A DNA stretch of 64,000 bases, from positions 138,886,747 through 138,950,746 of the forward strand of contig NC_081412.1 in the NCBI RefSeq assembly GCF_030272615.1. Reading direction: 5' to 3'. Origin of the DNA: Cryptomeria japonica (taxonomy: Eukaryota; Streptophyta; Pinopsida; Cupressales; Cupressaceae). Position numbers and translations under genes: made by a program. The notes under the pieces were generated by a model. The model was not told the origin of the DNA and searched no databases. It worked only from the letters and a program-made list of their open reading frames with translations. Positions 1 to 10,341 of this stretch are shown piece by piece (position 1 is the first letter of the stretch; each line of letters begins with the position of its first letter).

Positions 1-2115
1 TGTATCCTCTATGTCCATACTCTCATCTATCGATTGATCTTCAGTAGTTATTATCGGTGATGTAATTGGAGGCGATGGGAGTAAGTTGTCTTTTACTTTG
101 ATGCTTAGAGGTCCACCAACCTTTCCTTTTCCTTTGTCCCTTTCCTTCTGGTATACATTTATTGGTTTGGGGTTCCTGTACTCTTCCTGTTTTTCTTTTT
201 CATCAAGGAATATGTCCCATGCATTTTATGTTTCCTCTATTACTTCATTCACTCTTCCAACCATTAATGCAATATGTCAGTGTGCAGTAGAGATTACTAA
301 CCAATTGGCTTCTGCAATTAAGTTATCTATCTCCTTAGGTGAGTTTACTGGGTAAACAACAAGTAACTTTTCAATTTTGATTTTCTTATCAAGCTCTACA
401 ACAGCTTGTCTTCTTCCTTCTAGTCTTTTGAACAATTCATCTGGTAGATCATCTATCACTTCCATTAAGAACTTCTTATAGATGTCCATGTGTAAAATGA
501 CACTGTTTTCAACTTGTTGTTTTTCATCTACTGACAGTGTATCATAGACCTTTCCTATGTTCTTGAGTTTCCCTTCCTTTGTGATTTCATTTAGCAATTT
601 GTCAAGAGAGGCCATGTTTTGTTTAGTCTTCTTCTTCTTTGGTGTCAACTTTTTCTTTGGTGTTGTCTTTCTAACCAGAGACCTTACTGCCTGTTGTTTT
701 TGTCTAATCCTTCTAGGCGAGGGTGTGGATGTTGGTGAAGGATCCATTTTCCTTACAACTCTTTTGAAAGCTGCAAGCATGTCACTCTCTAAAGAAGTAG
801 CTACTGGTGATAGGTGAGTCTCAAGTTGTAGAGTTCCTAACTCATCCTCAGTGATACTGGTTTGTTTCAGTACATCTTCTTTAATAGCCTTAGCCTATCT
901 AGAACCTCTTCTCACAACTACTTCAACCTTTTTCACTCTCTTCTTAGATTGAATTTGACTTTCTATGGTCTCAGCACTACCAAATACTTCTTCCTTTGGT
1001 TCATTTGGTGCTTCTAGAAGTGCTTTAGCATAAGTCTCAATTATATGATCATCAGTCTCATAGCCCATCTCTGTTACCCAAATTGTTCTTGGGATGACTG
1101 CTTCCACCTAGATCTCATCCTTTTTTATTACAAAACATATATCATCCTTGTATTTGTTGACAATCTTCTGTGATAGTCTGATTCTTTTGTTCATGCTAAC
1201 CTTTAGTGCTTGAAAATAGTCATGAATGTTCTTTTCTTTGTTTTCACCCATGTTGTTGAATAGGTCTGTTAACTATTTTCCTATCGGTATATCAAATCCA
1301 AGGTTCTTACTACCTATACCAAGAACCTATTTGGTTATGTGTAGCATCAAGCATACAAGTAGATTTCCAAATCTAAAAGTTCCTCTCTTATCCTTCTTGA
1401 TTTTTCCTAAGTTATCAATCAACTCATCTTTTAACCATTCACATACATCAATTTTTACATTGTCTTTAACCATGTCATAATCACTCTTAATGCATAAACT
1501 GGAAACTGAGTTAAGTCTATTTGCATGATTTGCTTTGTATCCTAAGATCATGCTAACAAATCTCACATTTATATTGGTCACATCATTAACCCTCAGAGAC
1601 CTTCTGTCTGATGTTGCACTAGTTAAGTTCATTACTAGGTCATTGGAGACCTTCTTAGTCTTGTTTGGTCTGTTACCGGTGGAAGGTAACCATGTTACTG
1701 CTTTCATAGCTTCCTTTGTAATTTTGTGAACTGAATCAAGCTAAAAGAATGAACCATGTACCCTGCTTAGAACTATCCTAATCACTTCCTTGGGAAATTC
1801 AGGAATGTAGAGGATTTCGGTGAATCCTAGGGTTTCAACAACTTTATGTTCAGGTTTTACATTTCTGGAGTCATCACATATAACAGTCTTATACATGTTT
1901 TTAATTTCTTCATCTCCTAATTCCTCTATGTTGCAATGAATAGATATTCTGGGATCTTCTACAAAAACAACTCCTTTTGGAATTTGGGAAAAAGCACCTA
2001 CATTGTCATCTTTCTTAGCTACCTCGAGAACTAGCTGAAATACGGGCCTAGGGCATTTTATAACCTCAAATACTGTAGGGTTTGCTATGAATTTAGGTGC
2101 AGATGAGGATGCCAT
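1..2115 (-). pseudogene. Family A ORF2: long protein of unknown function, partial, with stops
   Basis: The reading starts at a real ATG (2115, protein MASSSAPKF...). It stays in one frame through 1743, 1707-1327, 1107-895 and 780-277 to the window edge, broken only by stop codons. About 700 residues are visible. A globular N-terminal half is followed by a Lys/Pro-rich basic stretch (about 600-720) and an acidic, helical C-terminal part. The plus copy (36387, 37631-38012, 38280-38570, about 39000-39250) aligns, for example AVIPRTIWVTEMGYETDD with AVQPWTIWIMPMGYEVDE. I know no family for it. It is not protease, integrase or RT. Long collinear similarity between two diverged copies argues that it was once a real coding sequence. 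The C-terminus lies outside the window. Confidence 0.55.
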
Positions 2116-2420
2116 GAAGATAAATACCTTTTTCTACCTTTGGATGGATTGATTGCCAAAGTTCTTTGCCTCTTTTCTCGAAATGCCTTAGCTCTGCAAT
2201 TTTTGCACTCTTCGAATGTTTGAAATCTTGGTGAAATGGAATGGAGCCAAAACCAAAAATTTATAATGTTTATTTGCCATCTACCATATTTAATGTATGT
2301 CGGTTAAGTAGTCACTTAACATTGTCTGTCGGTATAGAAGTAATTTCCAACTTCTCACCATTAACCGATGGAATTATAGCATATGTCTCATTGATTGCCA
2401 AACCCTCAAGAAATTTTTCT

Positions 2421-3619
2421 TCAATTTGAGGAAGAGTTTCCTACCGATGGAGTATTACTCTGTCCTGTCGGTGAAGCACTACTCTGTCCTGCTGGTGAAG
2501 TGTTGATTGGTTCTATCGGTGGAGGAGTATTCCCAACAATATTTAGGTCTGACTTTCTATTCCATTGTTTTGAGAATTCTTGCTTAACCTCTTCAACTTT
2601 TTCTTTACCTTTCAAACTAGAACTTTTGTTGTCTGCCAGTGATCCTTTACTTCTATAGAATTTTGCAATATGCCCAATCTTGTTAATGCATAACAAGTCA
2701 CATTATTTTTTTGAATATCTTTTCCATAACCTATGCCGGTATGTGTTCTACGTTGATTAGATAGGTGTCCAAATCTTCCACAAACATAACATCTCACATT
2801 CATTTTGCAATTTTCAGAGTTGTGACCAACTTTGTTGCATTTTGAACATTGACCGGTGGGTGTGTTGATATTCTGATAATTTCTAGATCTACATTAATTT
2901 TCTCTATGACCATACTTATTACAGTTAAAGCATTTTCTATTGAATTTATAAGCATTAGGTTGTCTTACCGGTTTGCTATGATCCTGTGTATTTGCAGTAG
3001 CAGAGCTTTCACCAACTTCAAAGCCAATTCCAGAAGTGTCACCTTTATGTTTTTGATCCTTTATCAAGTTACCAAGTTCTTCTGAGCTTTTCTTGAATTT
3101 CTCTTTATGTTTATTCGCAGTATCTAGTTCTCTTTCTAAGACTTCTTTCTGCCTCATCAGTTCATTGGAGTCATTCTGAGTGTGCATCATATCTGTCTTC
3201 AACAAATCATTTTCATAACTAAGTCTTGTGTTTTCATTTGCAGCATCACTTAGTCTTCTAGTCAAATCTTCTACATTCTTCTTTCTCTCTTCAATTTCTT
3301 TACAAAATCTCATAGTCATATCCTGCATCTCATTCTTTGTTGTCATGTTCTCTTGTTTTAGCTTGTTTATCATATCATTAAGAGTTTCTTTTTCATCATT
3401 CTCATTTTGCATCTTTTCACAAAGTTCTCTTCTCTTGTTTCTTGAAATAGTAAGATTTTCTTGAAGTGCCTGAATGATATCTTGAGTTGCCTTTAGATCA
3501 TCTTCTAGTTTGATATCATAGTCTGAAAGAGTTGCTTCTAGTTGCTTCATCAGATTTTCCATCTCTACCAATATCAAGATCTTCCTCAAGCTGTTAGGCT
3601 TCTGAAAATAGAGGACCAA
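2421..3619 (-). pseudogene. Family A ORF1: coiled-coil and zinc-knuckle protein, degenerate
   Basis: The first 180 or so residues are a strongly charged coiled coil rich in K, E, N and L. Then come CCHC zinc knuckles: CFNCNKYGHREN followed by a stop, CSKCNKVGHNSENC, CYVCGRFGHLSNQR with the last Cys replaced, and a fourth, badly decayed one in another frame. A Ser/Pro/Gly-rich tail follows to 2421. The knuckles suggest RNA binding as in retroelement Gag, and the coiled coil suggests self-association. The copy at 34932-35860 aligns along its length and keeps three knuckles. There is an in-frame stop at 2894-2896 and a frameshift near 2690. The true start is unclear. It lacks a recognisable UBN2/copia Gag core, so calling it Gag is inference. 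Confidence 0.6.
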
Positions 3620-3631
3620 GATCTAATACCA
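3619..3631 (-). other. Primer-binding site, initiator-Met tRNA type
   Basis: Two bases after the LTR the minus strand reads TGGTATTAGATCT, close to the plant copia consensus TGGTATCAGAGCC that pairs with the 3' end of initiator-Met tRNA. It fixes the element's orientation. Confidence 0.6.
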
Positions 3632-3633
3632 AT

Positions 3634-4406
3634 TGTTAGGATTCCCACAGATAATGAGAGAGGGGGGGGGGGTGAATTAGTATCTAACCGGTGAATTGAA
3701 TTTCTTAACTTAAAACATGTAGAATATATTATAACAGTGTACCAGTATGCAAGAAATAATGCAATAAATAGAATTAAAGGCAACCACATGAAAAACACAC
3801 CATAACACAATGTTTTAATGAGGAAACCTGGTGTGGAAAAAACCTCGATGGGATTTGTGACCCACAATATTCACTTACTAGCCAATAAGAGAATATTATT
3901 GCTACAAGAGGGGCCTACACATGCAAGAAGGCCAACTGCCTAGAGCTCACTGCTCAATGGGAAGTCTCACTGACTTACAATGATGGATTATATAAATCCA
4001 GTATCTTGTACTGCTTCAAAATAGTATCTATCATTCCAGATCTAGTACTGGTTTCTGCTCTACTTCTTACATAAACCCTTAACCTATAATTCACATAATA
4101 GGTCTACCTTATTTCACCTAAATATAATCTTCTTCCTTACTTCCAAATGTTCTATAATGATCTCTCTTATATAAGAGTCATTTTACAATGATTCCAACTC
4201 GGCTTGCAAAGATTTTACAATAATAAACAAAATATAATATAACAAAAATCATGTCGGCCTCTGTGCCGGTATGCTTCCTTTCTCTATGGGTGTCAGTTGT
4301 CTACATGTCGGTGTAGAGTCTGATCTTGCTAGTGTCAGTGTAATGCCTTGCCGGTGCCATAGGATTGTAAGGTTGCCATCAATGACAAAACCTTCAATTA
4401 CCTACA
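3634..4406 (-). repeat. 5' LTR of family A copy 1
   Basis: In element orientation it begins TGTAGG and ends CTAACA next to the PBS, about 773 bp. It shares several blocks with the LTRs at 33870-34833, 36724-37630 and 40122-41206: the CATTGATGGCAAC motif near the start, the block around 3930-3960 (sense 'agtgagctctaggcag'), and a G-run on the plus strand at about 3661-3671 just inside the 3' end. A TATATAAGAG-like box sits near 4170. The 5' limit was set by alignment with the two solo LTRs and may be off by a few bases. Confidence 0.7.
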
Positions 4407-4437
4407 ATGTCTCATTGGAGTGTACATATGCCAATAG

Positions 4438-4538
4438 TGACATGGCTTAACTACCTCCCATGGATTCCATAAGTCTAGTGGTTGTATCGGGCATTAACAG
4501 GTCAATCTTTTGGTGCAACAACAACCACACTTGTAACA
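4438..4538 (+). repeat. TRIM 5' LTR
   Basis: 101 bp, TG...CA termini, followed by AG and the PBS. Confidence 0.75.
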
Positions 4539-4540
4539 AG

Positions 4541-4552
4541 TGGTATCAGAGC
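4541..4552 (+). other. TRIM primer-binding site
   Basis: TGGTATCAGAGC, complementary to the 3' end of initiator-Met tRNA, two bases after the 5' LTR. The downstream 'ggttcaaacccc' looks like a Pol III B box but there is no tRNA or SINE body around it. Confidence 0.7.
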
Positions 4553-4652
4553 TTGTTCACAGGTTCAAACCCCTCGCTTGCGCTGGGGGTGGATTGTCGC
4601 AAGGTGTGAACCCTTGTACTCCTTGTATTGTTCAGTGTAGCACTTGGGTTCG

Positions 4653-4753
4653 TGACATGGCTTAACCACCTCCCATGGATTCTATAATTCTAGTGGTTGT
4701 ATCAGCCATCAACAGGTTGATCTTTTGGTGCAACAACAACCATACTTGTAACA
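4653..4753 (+). repeat. TRIM 3' LTR
   Basis: 101 bp, same termini and same length as the 5' LTR, with about nine substitutions, most of them transitions. Confidence 0.75.
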
Positions 4754-5083
4754 AGATTTCCCTACCTTTTTTTCCAAACTTTCTATTTTTGGTGCGATGC
4801 TTGGTTTTCCTATCCTTTCACTTTATTTTGAATCTACCACTTAATGGATAAGGCCTATGTTTAAGTGTTTTCGATTCTATGCATCCTATCCAGTCCTTGT
4901 ACCTCTTCAGAGCCTATTGTTGCCTCAAATTTTGAAATTACCATCGTTCCCACCTTAAGTTTAAAGCCCAAGTTCATATGTCACTCATCACCTTGACATG
5001 TTCACTCAGCGTTGATAAATCTTGTTTACAATTGGGTTTGTGTTGGACCTTTTTACCTAGTTGGCAAGAAAACTTGCTCCCAA
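4754..5083. other. Unassigned spacer between TRIM and copia element
   Basis: No gene or repeat is recognised. With the copia insertion removed, this DNA joins directly to 23903 onward, so the two stretches were one pre-insertion sequence. The minus strand shows short broken open frames across the join that could be an old retroelement relic. I could not identify it. Confidence 0.5.
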
Positions 5084-5088
5084 ACCTT

Positions 5089-6402
5089 TGTTGGACATTG
5101 CTACTGCTAGGATATGTTGTTGTCATTGATGCTCTGATGCTTGCAGATTGGTTTATTGGGATCATGGTTTAGTGTATGGAGTATTTATAGTATCACTATA
5201 CTCTTCTATATTGGTTTTGGTGATCTGGGAAGCTTAATTGATCATATCATATGATCCAGTTTTGCAATTTGTTTTTTTGATCAGTGCTTTGTGGAGTTTA
5301 GTATTTCCTCTGGTATATCTTGGTGTGATCAGATCTTGAGCCAAGTCTTTAAGAGAATATTTGGGATGGTCTTGTGTATCTTATTTTTTAGATGGTTCAT
5401 CATTTGGTACTCTGTAAGTTATCTTTCTTCATGAAAATTGTTGATGTTTGAGTGTTCTTGAGTTTTAGATGTTGACAGATGAAGATTTGATAAGTGGTGT
5501 TGGTGCAATTGTTGCAAATGACTCTAACATTATTGTTGGTTTTTCCTAATTATGTCCTATTTTTCTTGATGATCCACATTGATCATTGTGCAAGTTGTTG
5601 GTGATTTTGTTGAACCGGTGATGTTCTTCGCGTTATACGATTTTCTTGGTAGTGTAGTGTGTTGCGGTTGATCTTGGCGTGATTTTCGGAGGTGTTGTGT
5701 GTTTTAAGATTTGAATTAGGTCAATTTTATGTCATGTATATCATTATATTGGTCTAGTGGTCACTCTTTGTATCGTGTGATGTAATTTTGTAATTGTAAG
5801 TTGAGGGTTTAGCTGACCTTGTTATCAAGGTTGATAAATTGTATAAATAGGTGATATTGTCATACAATTTTGTTTGTTGAGTTTGTGTTTGCATTATTTG
5901 AGAGTGGTGTATGTGTGAACAAGTGATTCATCCTTCGACATTGTGATTGAGAAGAGATTGGTGTTGTAGGGTAGCCAATTGTGCTTAACCAGAACTATCA
6001 TCAAGCATTTGCAGATGCTATTAGTGCAGTTCATTTCTTCCAGATTGTGGTCTGAATCTTATTGTAAGTCAGTGATACTTCCCTGAGGGTTGTAGCCTTC
6101 TAGGTCATTATATTTTGAGCAGTGAGCTCTATGCAGTGTACCTAAATGCATGTGAATTTCCCATTATAATATTTACACATACTACTGTAGAGTATCATCT
6201 TATTGTGGGTAGGTTCCAGCCATGGTTTTTCCCTTAACCAAGTTTTCTACATCAAAATCTTGGTGTTGTGTGTTGTGCTATCAATTTTCTTATCTTTGTT
6301 ATTATTGTTATTTATCAGATCTATATTTGTGATTACGTTTGTTGATCTGGTGAAAACTGATTCATTCCCCCTCTTAGTTTTCCTTCATTGTTGTTTCCAA
6401 TA
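5089..6402 (+). repeat. Copia 5' LTR
   Basis: 1314 bp, starts TGTTGG and ends CCAATA (decayed from CTAACA as in the 3' LTR). It contains a TATA box and, near its start, the TTGTCATTGATG motif shared with the family A LTRs. Confidence 0.9.
5842..5849 (+). promoter_or_regulatory. TATA box of copia 5' LTR
   Basis: TATAAATA, preserved at the equivalent place in the 3' LTR (23335-23342). It probably sets the start of the genomic RNA about 30 bp downstream. Confidence 0.6.
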
Positions 6403-6404
6403 AT

Positions 6405-6417
6405 TGGTATTAGAGCC
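6405..6417 (+). other. Copia primer-binding site
   Basis: TGGTATTAGAGCC two bases after the LTR, one mismatch from the initiator-Met tRNA consensus. Confidence 0.85.
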
Positions 6418-6479
6418 AGATCCTCCGGAAGAAGCTTAATCACTTGAGGAGATCTAAGATTGCAACTAGAACTGGATGT

Positions 6480-7538
6480 GTTATCTTTAAGAAGGAGAGT
6501 CTAAGATTTAAGGGAACTAACTATGCTATATGGAATAACTGGATGGAAGTGCACTTGAGATGTCTTGGTGAAGATTACTAGAAGATTACAAACAATTCCT
6601 ATTCTTCTCCTCTGAATGGACCGGTTACTGCTAATGAGATCAAGGAAGTTGAACATAACATTAGAGAGAAGGAAGCATTGTTGAGTTCCCTGACTAATTC
6701 AAAGATGAAAAATGTAATGGGACTTCAAACCGCACATGAGATCTAGGTCAATCTTGAAACCCTATATGAAGGAGATAAACAGGTGAAAGTTGCTAAGTTG
6801 CAGAGTTTGAAAGGAAAATATGAGATGCTGAAGATGGGAGAAGATGAGAATATAAATACCTTTATGGCTAAGGTGAATGATCTTGTCCTAGGTATTAGAT
6901 GTGTCGGTGGAACCCTTGAATAAGATGAAATTATTACTAAGGTGTTGAGATATTTTCCCCCTTCTTATAAACATAAGGTAGTTGCTATTGATGAGATCCG
7001 AAGTGTGACTATAGTAACAAGAGATATGTTAGTTGGAAAGATTTCTACATTTGAGCTTAGCAAATTTTGTGAGTCACATGGAAAGTCTGAGATGACATTT
7101 AGAGCATCTGTATCTGGAAAGAAGAAGTATGATCCTGGTGAATGTAGAATATCCAGATATGAAAGAGAAAGAAGAGAGATGGAAGAGCAACAAATAGAAC
7201 TGGATTAGCTTGAAGCATTGATTGCCCGAAGATTTCCTAAGGGAGTTGCTAAGTATGATGGAAAATTTCCCTTGAAATGTTTCTCTTGAAATAAGCTAGT
7301 ACATTTTGCTTCTAGGTGCCCAAAGAGAATGGCTAAGTATGATAGGCATGATAAATTTGATAAGCATGATAGAAATGATAGATATGAGAAGCATGAGAAG
7401 TGTGATAAGCATTATAAGTCTAATCGTAAGTATAAGCATCAGAAGAACTATTATTATGTTGTTGATGAAGGTGTTACAGATGAAGAATCAGAAGGAGATG
7501 AAGTTGTGTTCTTGCCATTAAAGAAGATGGACCGGTGA
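6480..7538 (+). pseudogene. Copia gag, degenerate
   Basis: In frame with 6942-7208 and 7329-7538 one reads a copia Gag: an N-terminal motif FKGTNYAIWNNWMEVHL (KF-G-NY..W..M type), the UBN2-like core with 'VAKLQSLKGKYEMLKMGEDE' and 'VNDLVLGIRCVGG', a charged segment rich in R and E, a decayed CCHC knuckle near 7275 (CFS, stop, NKLVHFASRCP), and a repetitive HDK/KHDR-rich tail at 7329-7450. There are at least five in-frame stops. It would have formed the particle and bound the RNA. The start codon is not certain, because the sequence before the first motif is open without a clear ATG. Confidence 0.8.
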
Positions 7539-8870
7539 CTATTGATTCCACTAGCTGCACTATTATGGAGAAAGCTTTAGCTGCTAAAGTTGAAGAAAAA
7601 GATGAATGGATGATTGATAGCAATTGTTCACATCATATGACCAGTGATAGAAGCAAATTTGTGAGTATGGGAAGGTATGATGGTGGAATACTGAGATTTG
7701 GAGATGACAAATTCTATGTGATCCATGGTCTATTTCCTTTGATGGTAAACATAATACTGAAGATCTTTTGTATGTTGAAGGTTTGAAGCATAATCTTTTA
7801 AGTGTTGGACAATGGCTGACAAGGTTATGATTTACAATTAGAGAATGGTAAATGCAAGATCCAAAATGCCTCTGGTATAGAGATTGTATCTAGAACTAAG
7901 ACTGAAGGTAATATTTTTCATTTGAATGCTGGTGAGAAAGTTGCTTGATTGCTTGGATTGATGAAAGTTGGTTGTGCCATACGAGAATATGTCATATTAA
8001 TTTTGATTCAATGATTAAGATCAATTCTACTCAAGTTGTTAGAGATCTGCCTAAGATTGTTAAACATGTTGATCTGGTATGCAAGGAATGTCAGTTGGGT
8101 AAGAAAACAAGGATTTCTTTCAAGAGTGATGGATTTCTACATCTTGTGCATACTGACCTATGTGGACCTACAAATGTTAGTAATGTGTAGGGAGACATAT
8201 ATTTTATGTTGCTAATTTATGATTATTCCAAGATGATGTGGGTTGTCTTTTTGAAGGAGAAATATAAAGCATTAGAAAAATTCAAGATATTAAAAGCAAA
8301 GGTTGAGACTAAGTATGGATTGAAGGTGAAATGTCTGAGTCTGACAAGGGAGGAGAATTCTGTTCCGGTGAGTTTGACTCATTTTGTGAGAAGCATGGGA
8401 TTAGAAGACAATTATCTGCTCTTAGAACCCCTCAGTATAATGGAGTTGTTGAAAGGAAGAACAGGACTATCTTGGATGTTGCAAGGACTATGCTAATTGA
8501 AGGGAATGTTCCAAAGAACTATTGGAGAGAAACTTTTAGAACTATTTTTTACACATTCAACCAAGTTCATATTAAAGGTGGAACCAGTAAGACTCCTTAT
8601 GAGCTATCGTTTGATCATGTTCCTACTATGAGATATTTCAAAATATTTGACAGCAAATTTTATATCAAGAGAGATGAAGACATAGAAAAGTTTGATGAAA
8701 GAAGTGATGAAGGAATTGATTATGAGGAGACGTTTTCTCCGGTAACCAGACTTGAAGTTGTTAGAATCTTGCTTGCATATGCTACTTATATACATTTTAA
8801 GGTATATCAAATGGATATCAAGTCAGCTTTTTTGAATGGTGATCTTGAGGAAGGTCTACATTGAGCAACC
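7535..8870 (+). pseudogene. Copia pol, first half: protease and integrase, degenerate
   Basis: The aspartic protease site reads WMIDSNCSHHMTSD (near 7608-7650). The catalytic D-S-G is changed to D-S-N. Integrase follows: the zinc-binding part with HTRICHINFDSM and CKECQLGKKTR (7978-8110), then HTDLCGP (catalytic Asp, about 8148-8168), then 'SDKGGEFCS' with the second Asp and 'QYNGVVERKNRT' with the Glu (8331-8470). The DDE triad can thus be read across frames. Frameshifts lie near 7790, 7950 and 8335. After about 8690 the sequence jumps from integrase C-terminus to the RT start (DYEETFSPVTRLE), so several hundred residues have been deleted. Confidence 0.8.
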
Positions 8871-10052
8871 TAATGGAATTTCATTATTAGATGATGGATA
8901 CATGGTATTTAAACTAAAGAAAGCTCTTTATGGATTGAAACAAGCCCCTAGAGCCTAGTATGCTAGATTGAATAAGTACTTGATGAAATTAGGATTTAAT
9001 AAAGGGAATGCTTATAGTAATCTGTATTTTACGATTGAGAATGATAACATCTTGATTGTTGAAGTCTTTGTTGATCTTTGGAGGAGATGATAACTTGAGC
9101 ATGAAGTTTGTCGATGATATGTAGAAATAATTTGAGATGTCTATGATCGAAGAGATGAAATTTTTCTTAGGTTTGCAGATTTCATAGACTGGAAAAGCTA
9201 CTTTTTATATCTCAAACTAAATATGTGAAGGAATTGCTAAAGAATTTTGGGTTGGATGACTCCAAACTGGTTGGAACTCCTATGGTGACTGGTTGCAAAC
9301 TGCCTAAGAATGATGAATCTTTGAAAGCTAATTAGAGTTTGTACAAATCTATGGTTGGTGGGGACTACTATATCTTACTCAAACTAGACCGGACATTATT
9401 CATGTTGTGTACATGGCTGCTAGATATCAAGTTGATCTAAAAGAGAGTCATGTCACTGTTGTAAAGAGAATATTGAGATACTTGAAGGGGACTGTGGATT
9501 ATGGTTTGTGGTATCCAAGGAATGATGCTTTCATTTTATGTTCTTACACTGATGTTGATTGGGCTGGTCTTGTTGATGACTGGAAGAGTACCTCCGATGG
9601 TGCATTCTTTTTAGGTAAAAAATTGGTTTCATGGGCTAGTAAGAAACAAGATTCAGTGTCCTTATCTACTGTTGAAGATGAGTACATTGTTGCTGCTAGT
9701 AGCTGCACTCAGGTGGTTTGGATGAAGCAAATGTTGAAGGATATTAGAGTTATCTATGATGAGCCTATTGCCATATACAATCTGATGCAACATTCAAAAA
9801 CTAAACATGTGTTAATCAAATATCATCACTTGAGAGGAAAAGTTAGTGAAGCTGGAATATGTGTCTACAAAGGAACATATTGCTGATATTTTCACTAAGC
9901 CTTTGCCTACAGATACATTTTTCTATTTGAAAGACAAGTTAGGGGTATCCACCCCTCCTGATGAGACTAGATGCATTGAGTTGCATCAATCTGATAGACT
10001 TCACAGTCTTATTCCTTTTATCTGGATTGATGAGTTGGTGCTGCTCCTCTAG
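8715..10052 (+). pseudogene. Copia pol, second half: reverse transcriptase and RNase H, degenerate
   Basis: RT begins at DYEETFSPVTRLEVVRILLA (8719) and shows YQMDIKSAFLNGDLEE and, after a frameshift near 8865, KKALYGLKQAPRA with a stop at 8956. The YVDD region near 9070 is broken by a frameshift. RNase H is best preserved: VKRILRYLKGTVDYGLWY, then YTDVDWAGLVDDWKSTSDGAFF with the first Asp, and STVEDEYIVAASSCTQVVW (9407-9886). A frameshift precedes the usual copia C-terminus EHIADIFTKPLPTDTF (9868-9920). The order INT-RT-RH and the 'DIFTKPL' ending are diagnostic of Ty1/copia. Confidence 0.88.
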
Positions 10053-10286
10053 TGGAGTAGTCTATTGGATTGATTATTTGTTTATGGGTGCGAGAATCAT
10101 GATTTGTTTATCTAAGGGGGAGAGTGAGGTTGTTTTCCTATTTTGAGATCTTTGGCATTGTTTTCAAAGGGGGTGAGAAGCATGTGAAAAATTGTTTTGT
10201 CTACTTGATCTTAGGGGGAGTTTGTTGGAGTTGTTTTCTTTCTTTGCATTGATTGCTTTTCACATTCATATGTTGCCATCAATGCC
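10053..10286 (+). other. Copia 3' untranslated region
   Basis: Between the end of pol and the polypurine tract. It holds several 'aagggggag'-type purine runs (for example near 10115, 10168 and 10213), old or auxiliary polypurine tracts common in plant copia elements. Confidence 0.6.
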
Positions 10287-10298
10287 AAAGGGGGAGAT
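10287..10298 (+). other. Copia polypurine tract
   Basis: AAAGGGGGAGAT immediately before the 3' LTR start TGTTGG, the usual primer for plus-strand synthesis. Confidence 0.9.
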
Positions 10299-10341
10299 TG
10301 TTGGACATTGTTGTTGCTAGGATATGTTGTTGTCATTGATG
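10299..10341 (+). repeat. Copia 3' LTR, segment 1
   Basis: First 43 bp of the 3' LTR, matching 5089-5131. It ends at the TGATG duplication made by the 729-bp insertion. Confidence 0.9.

Larger units (their letters stand above)
1..4406 (-). mobile_element. Non-autonomous copia-like LTR element, family A copy 1 (3' end outside window)
   Basis: Read on the minus strand the order is LTR (4406-3634), primer-binding site (3631-3619), coiled-coil/zinc-knuckle ORF (3619-2421), then a long ORF from an ATG at 2115 that runs off the left edge. A second copy in the opposite orientation starts at 33870 with the same order and alignable proteins, which defines the family. No protease, integrase or reverse transcriptase is seen in either copy, so it probably depended on a copia helper. 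The LTR resembles that of the copia element at 5089: TGTTGG-type start, a CATTGATGGCAAC motif near the 5' end, and a Met-tRNA type PBS. The 3' LTR and target duplication cannot be seen. Confidence is good for the element and moderate for the copia assignment. Confidence 0.75.
4438..4753 (+). mobile_element. TRIM (terminal-repeat retrotransposon in miniature), 316 bp
   Basis: Two direct repeats of 101 bp (4438-4538 and 4653-4753) both begin TGACATGGCTTAAC and end CTTGTAACA. By eye they differ at about nine positions. Two bases after the first repeat stands TGGTATCAGAGC (4541-4552), a perfect initiator-Met tRNA PBS. The internal segment is only 114 bp and non-coding. LTR, PBS and LTR in about 0.3 kb is the definition of a TRIM. 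No clear polypurine tract is seen, and the flanking 5-mers AATAG and AGATT do not match, so the target duplication is lost or the ends are slightly off. I infer plus orientation from the PBS. Confidence 0.75.

Noticed and set aside
4541-4620. tRNA or SINE because of the B-box-like ggttcaaacccc
   Set aside because: No A box at proper distance and no cloverleaf. The segment is the PBS and short interior of a TRIM.
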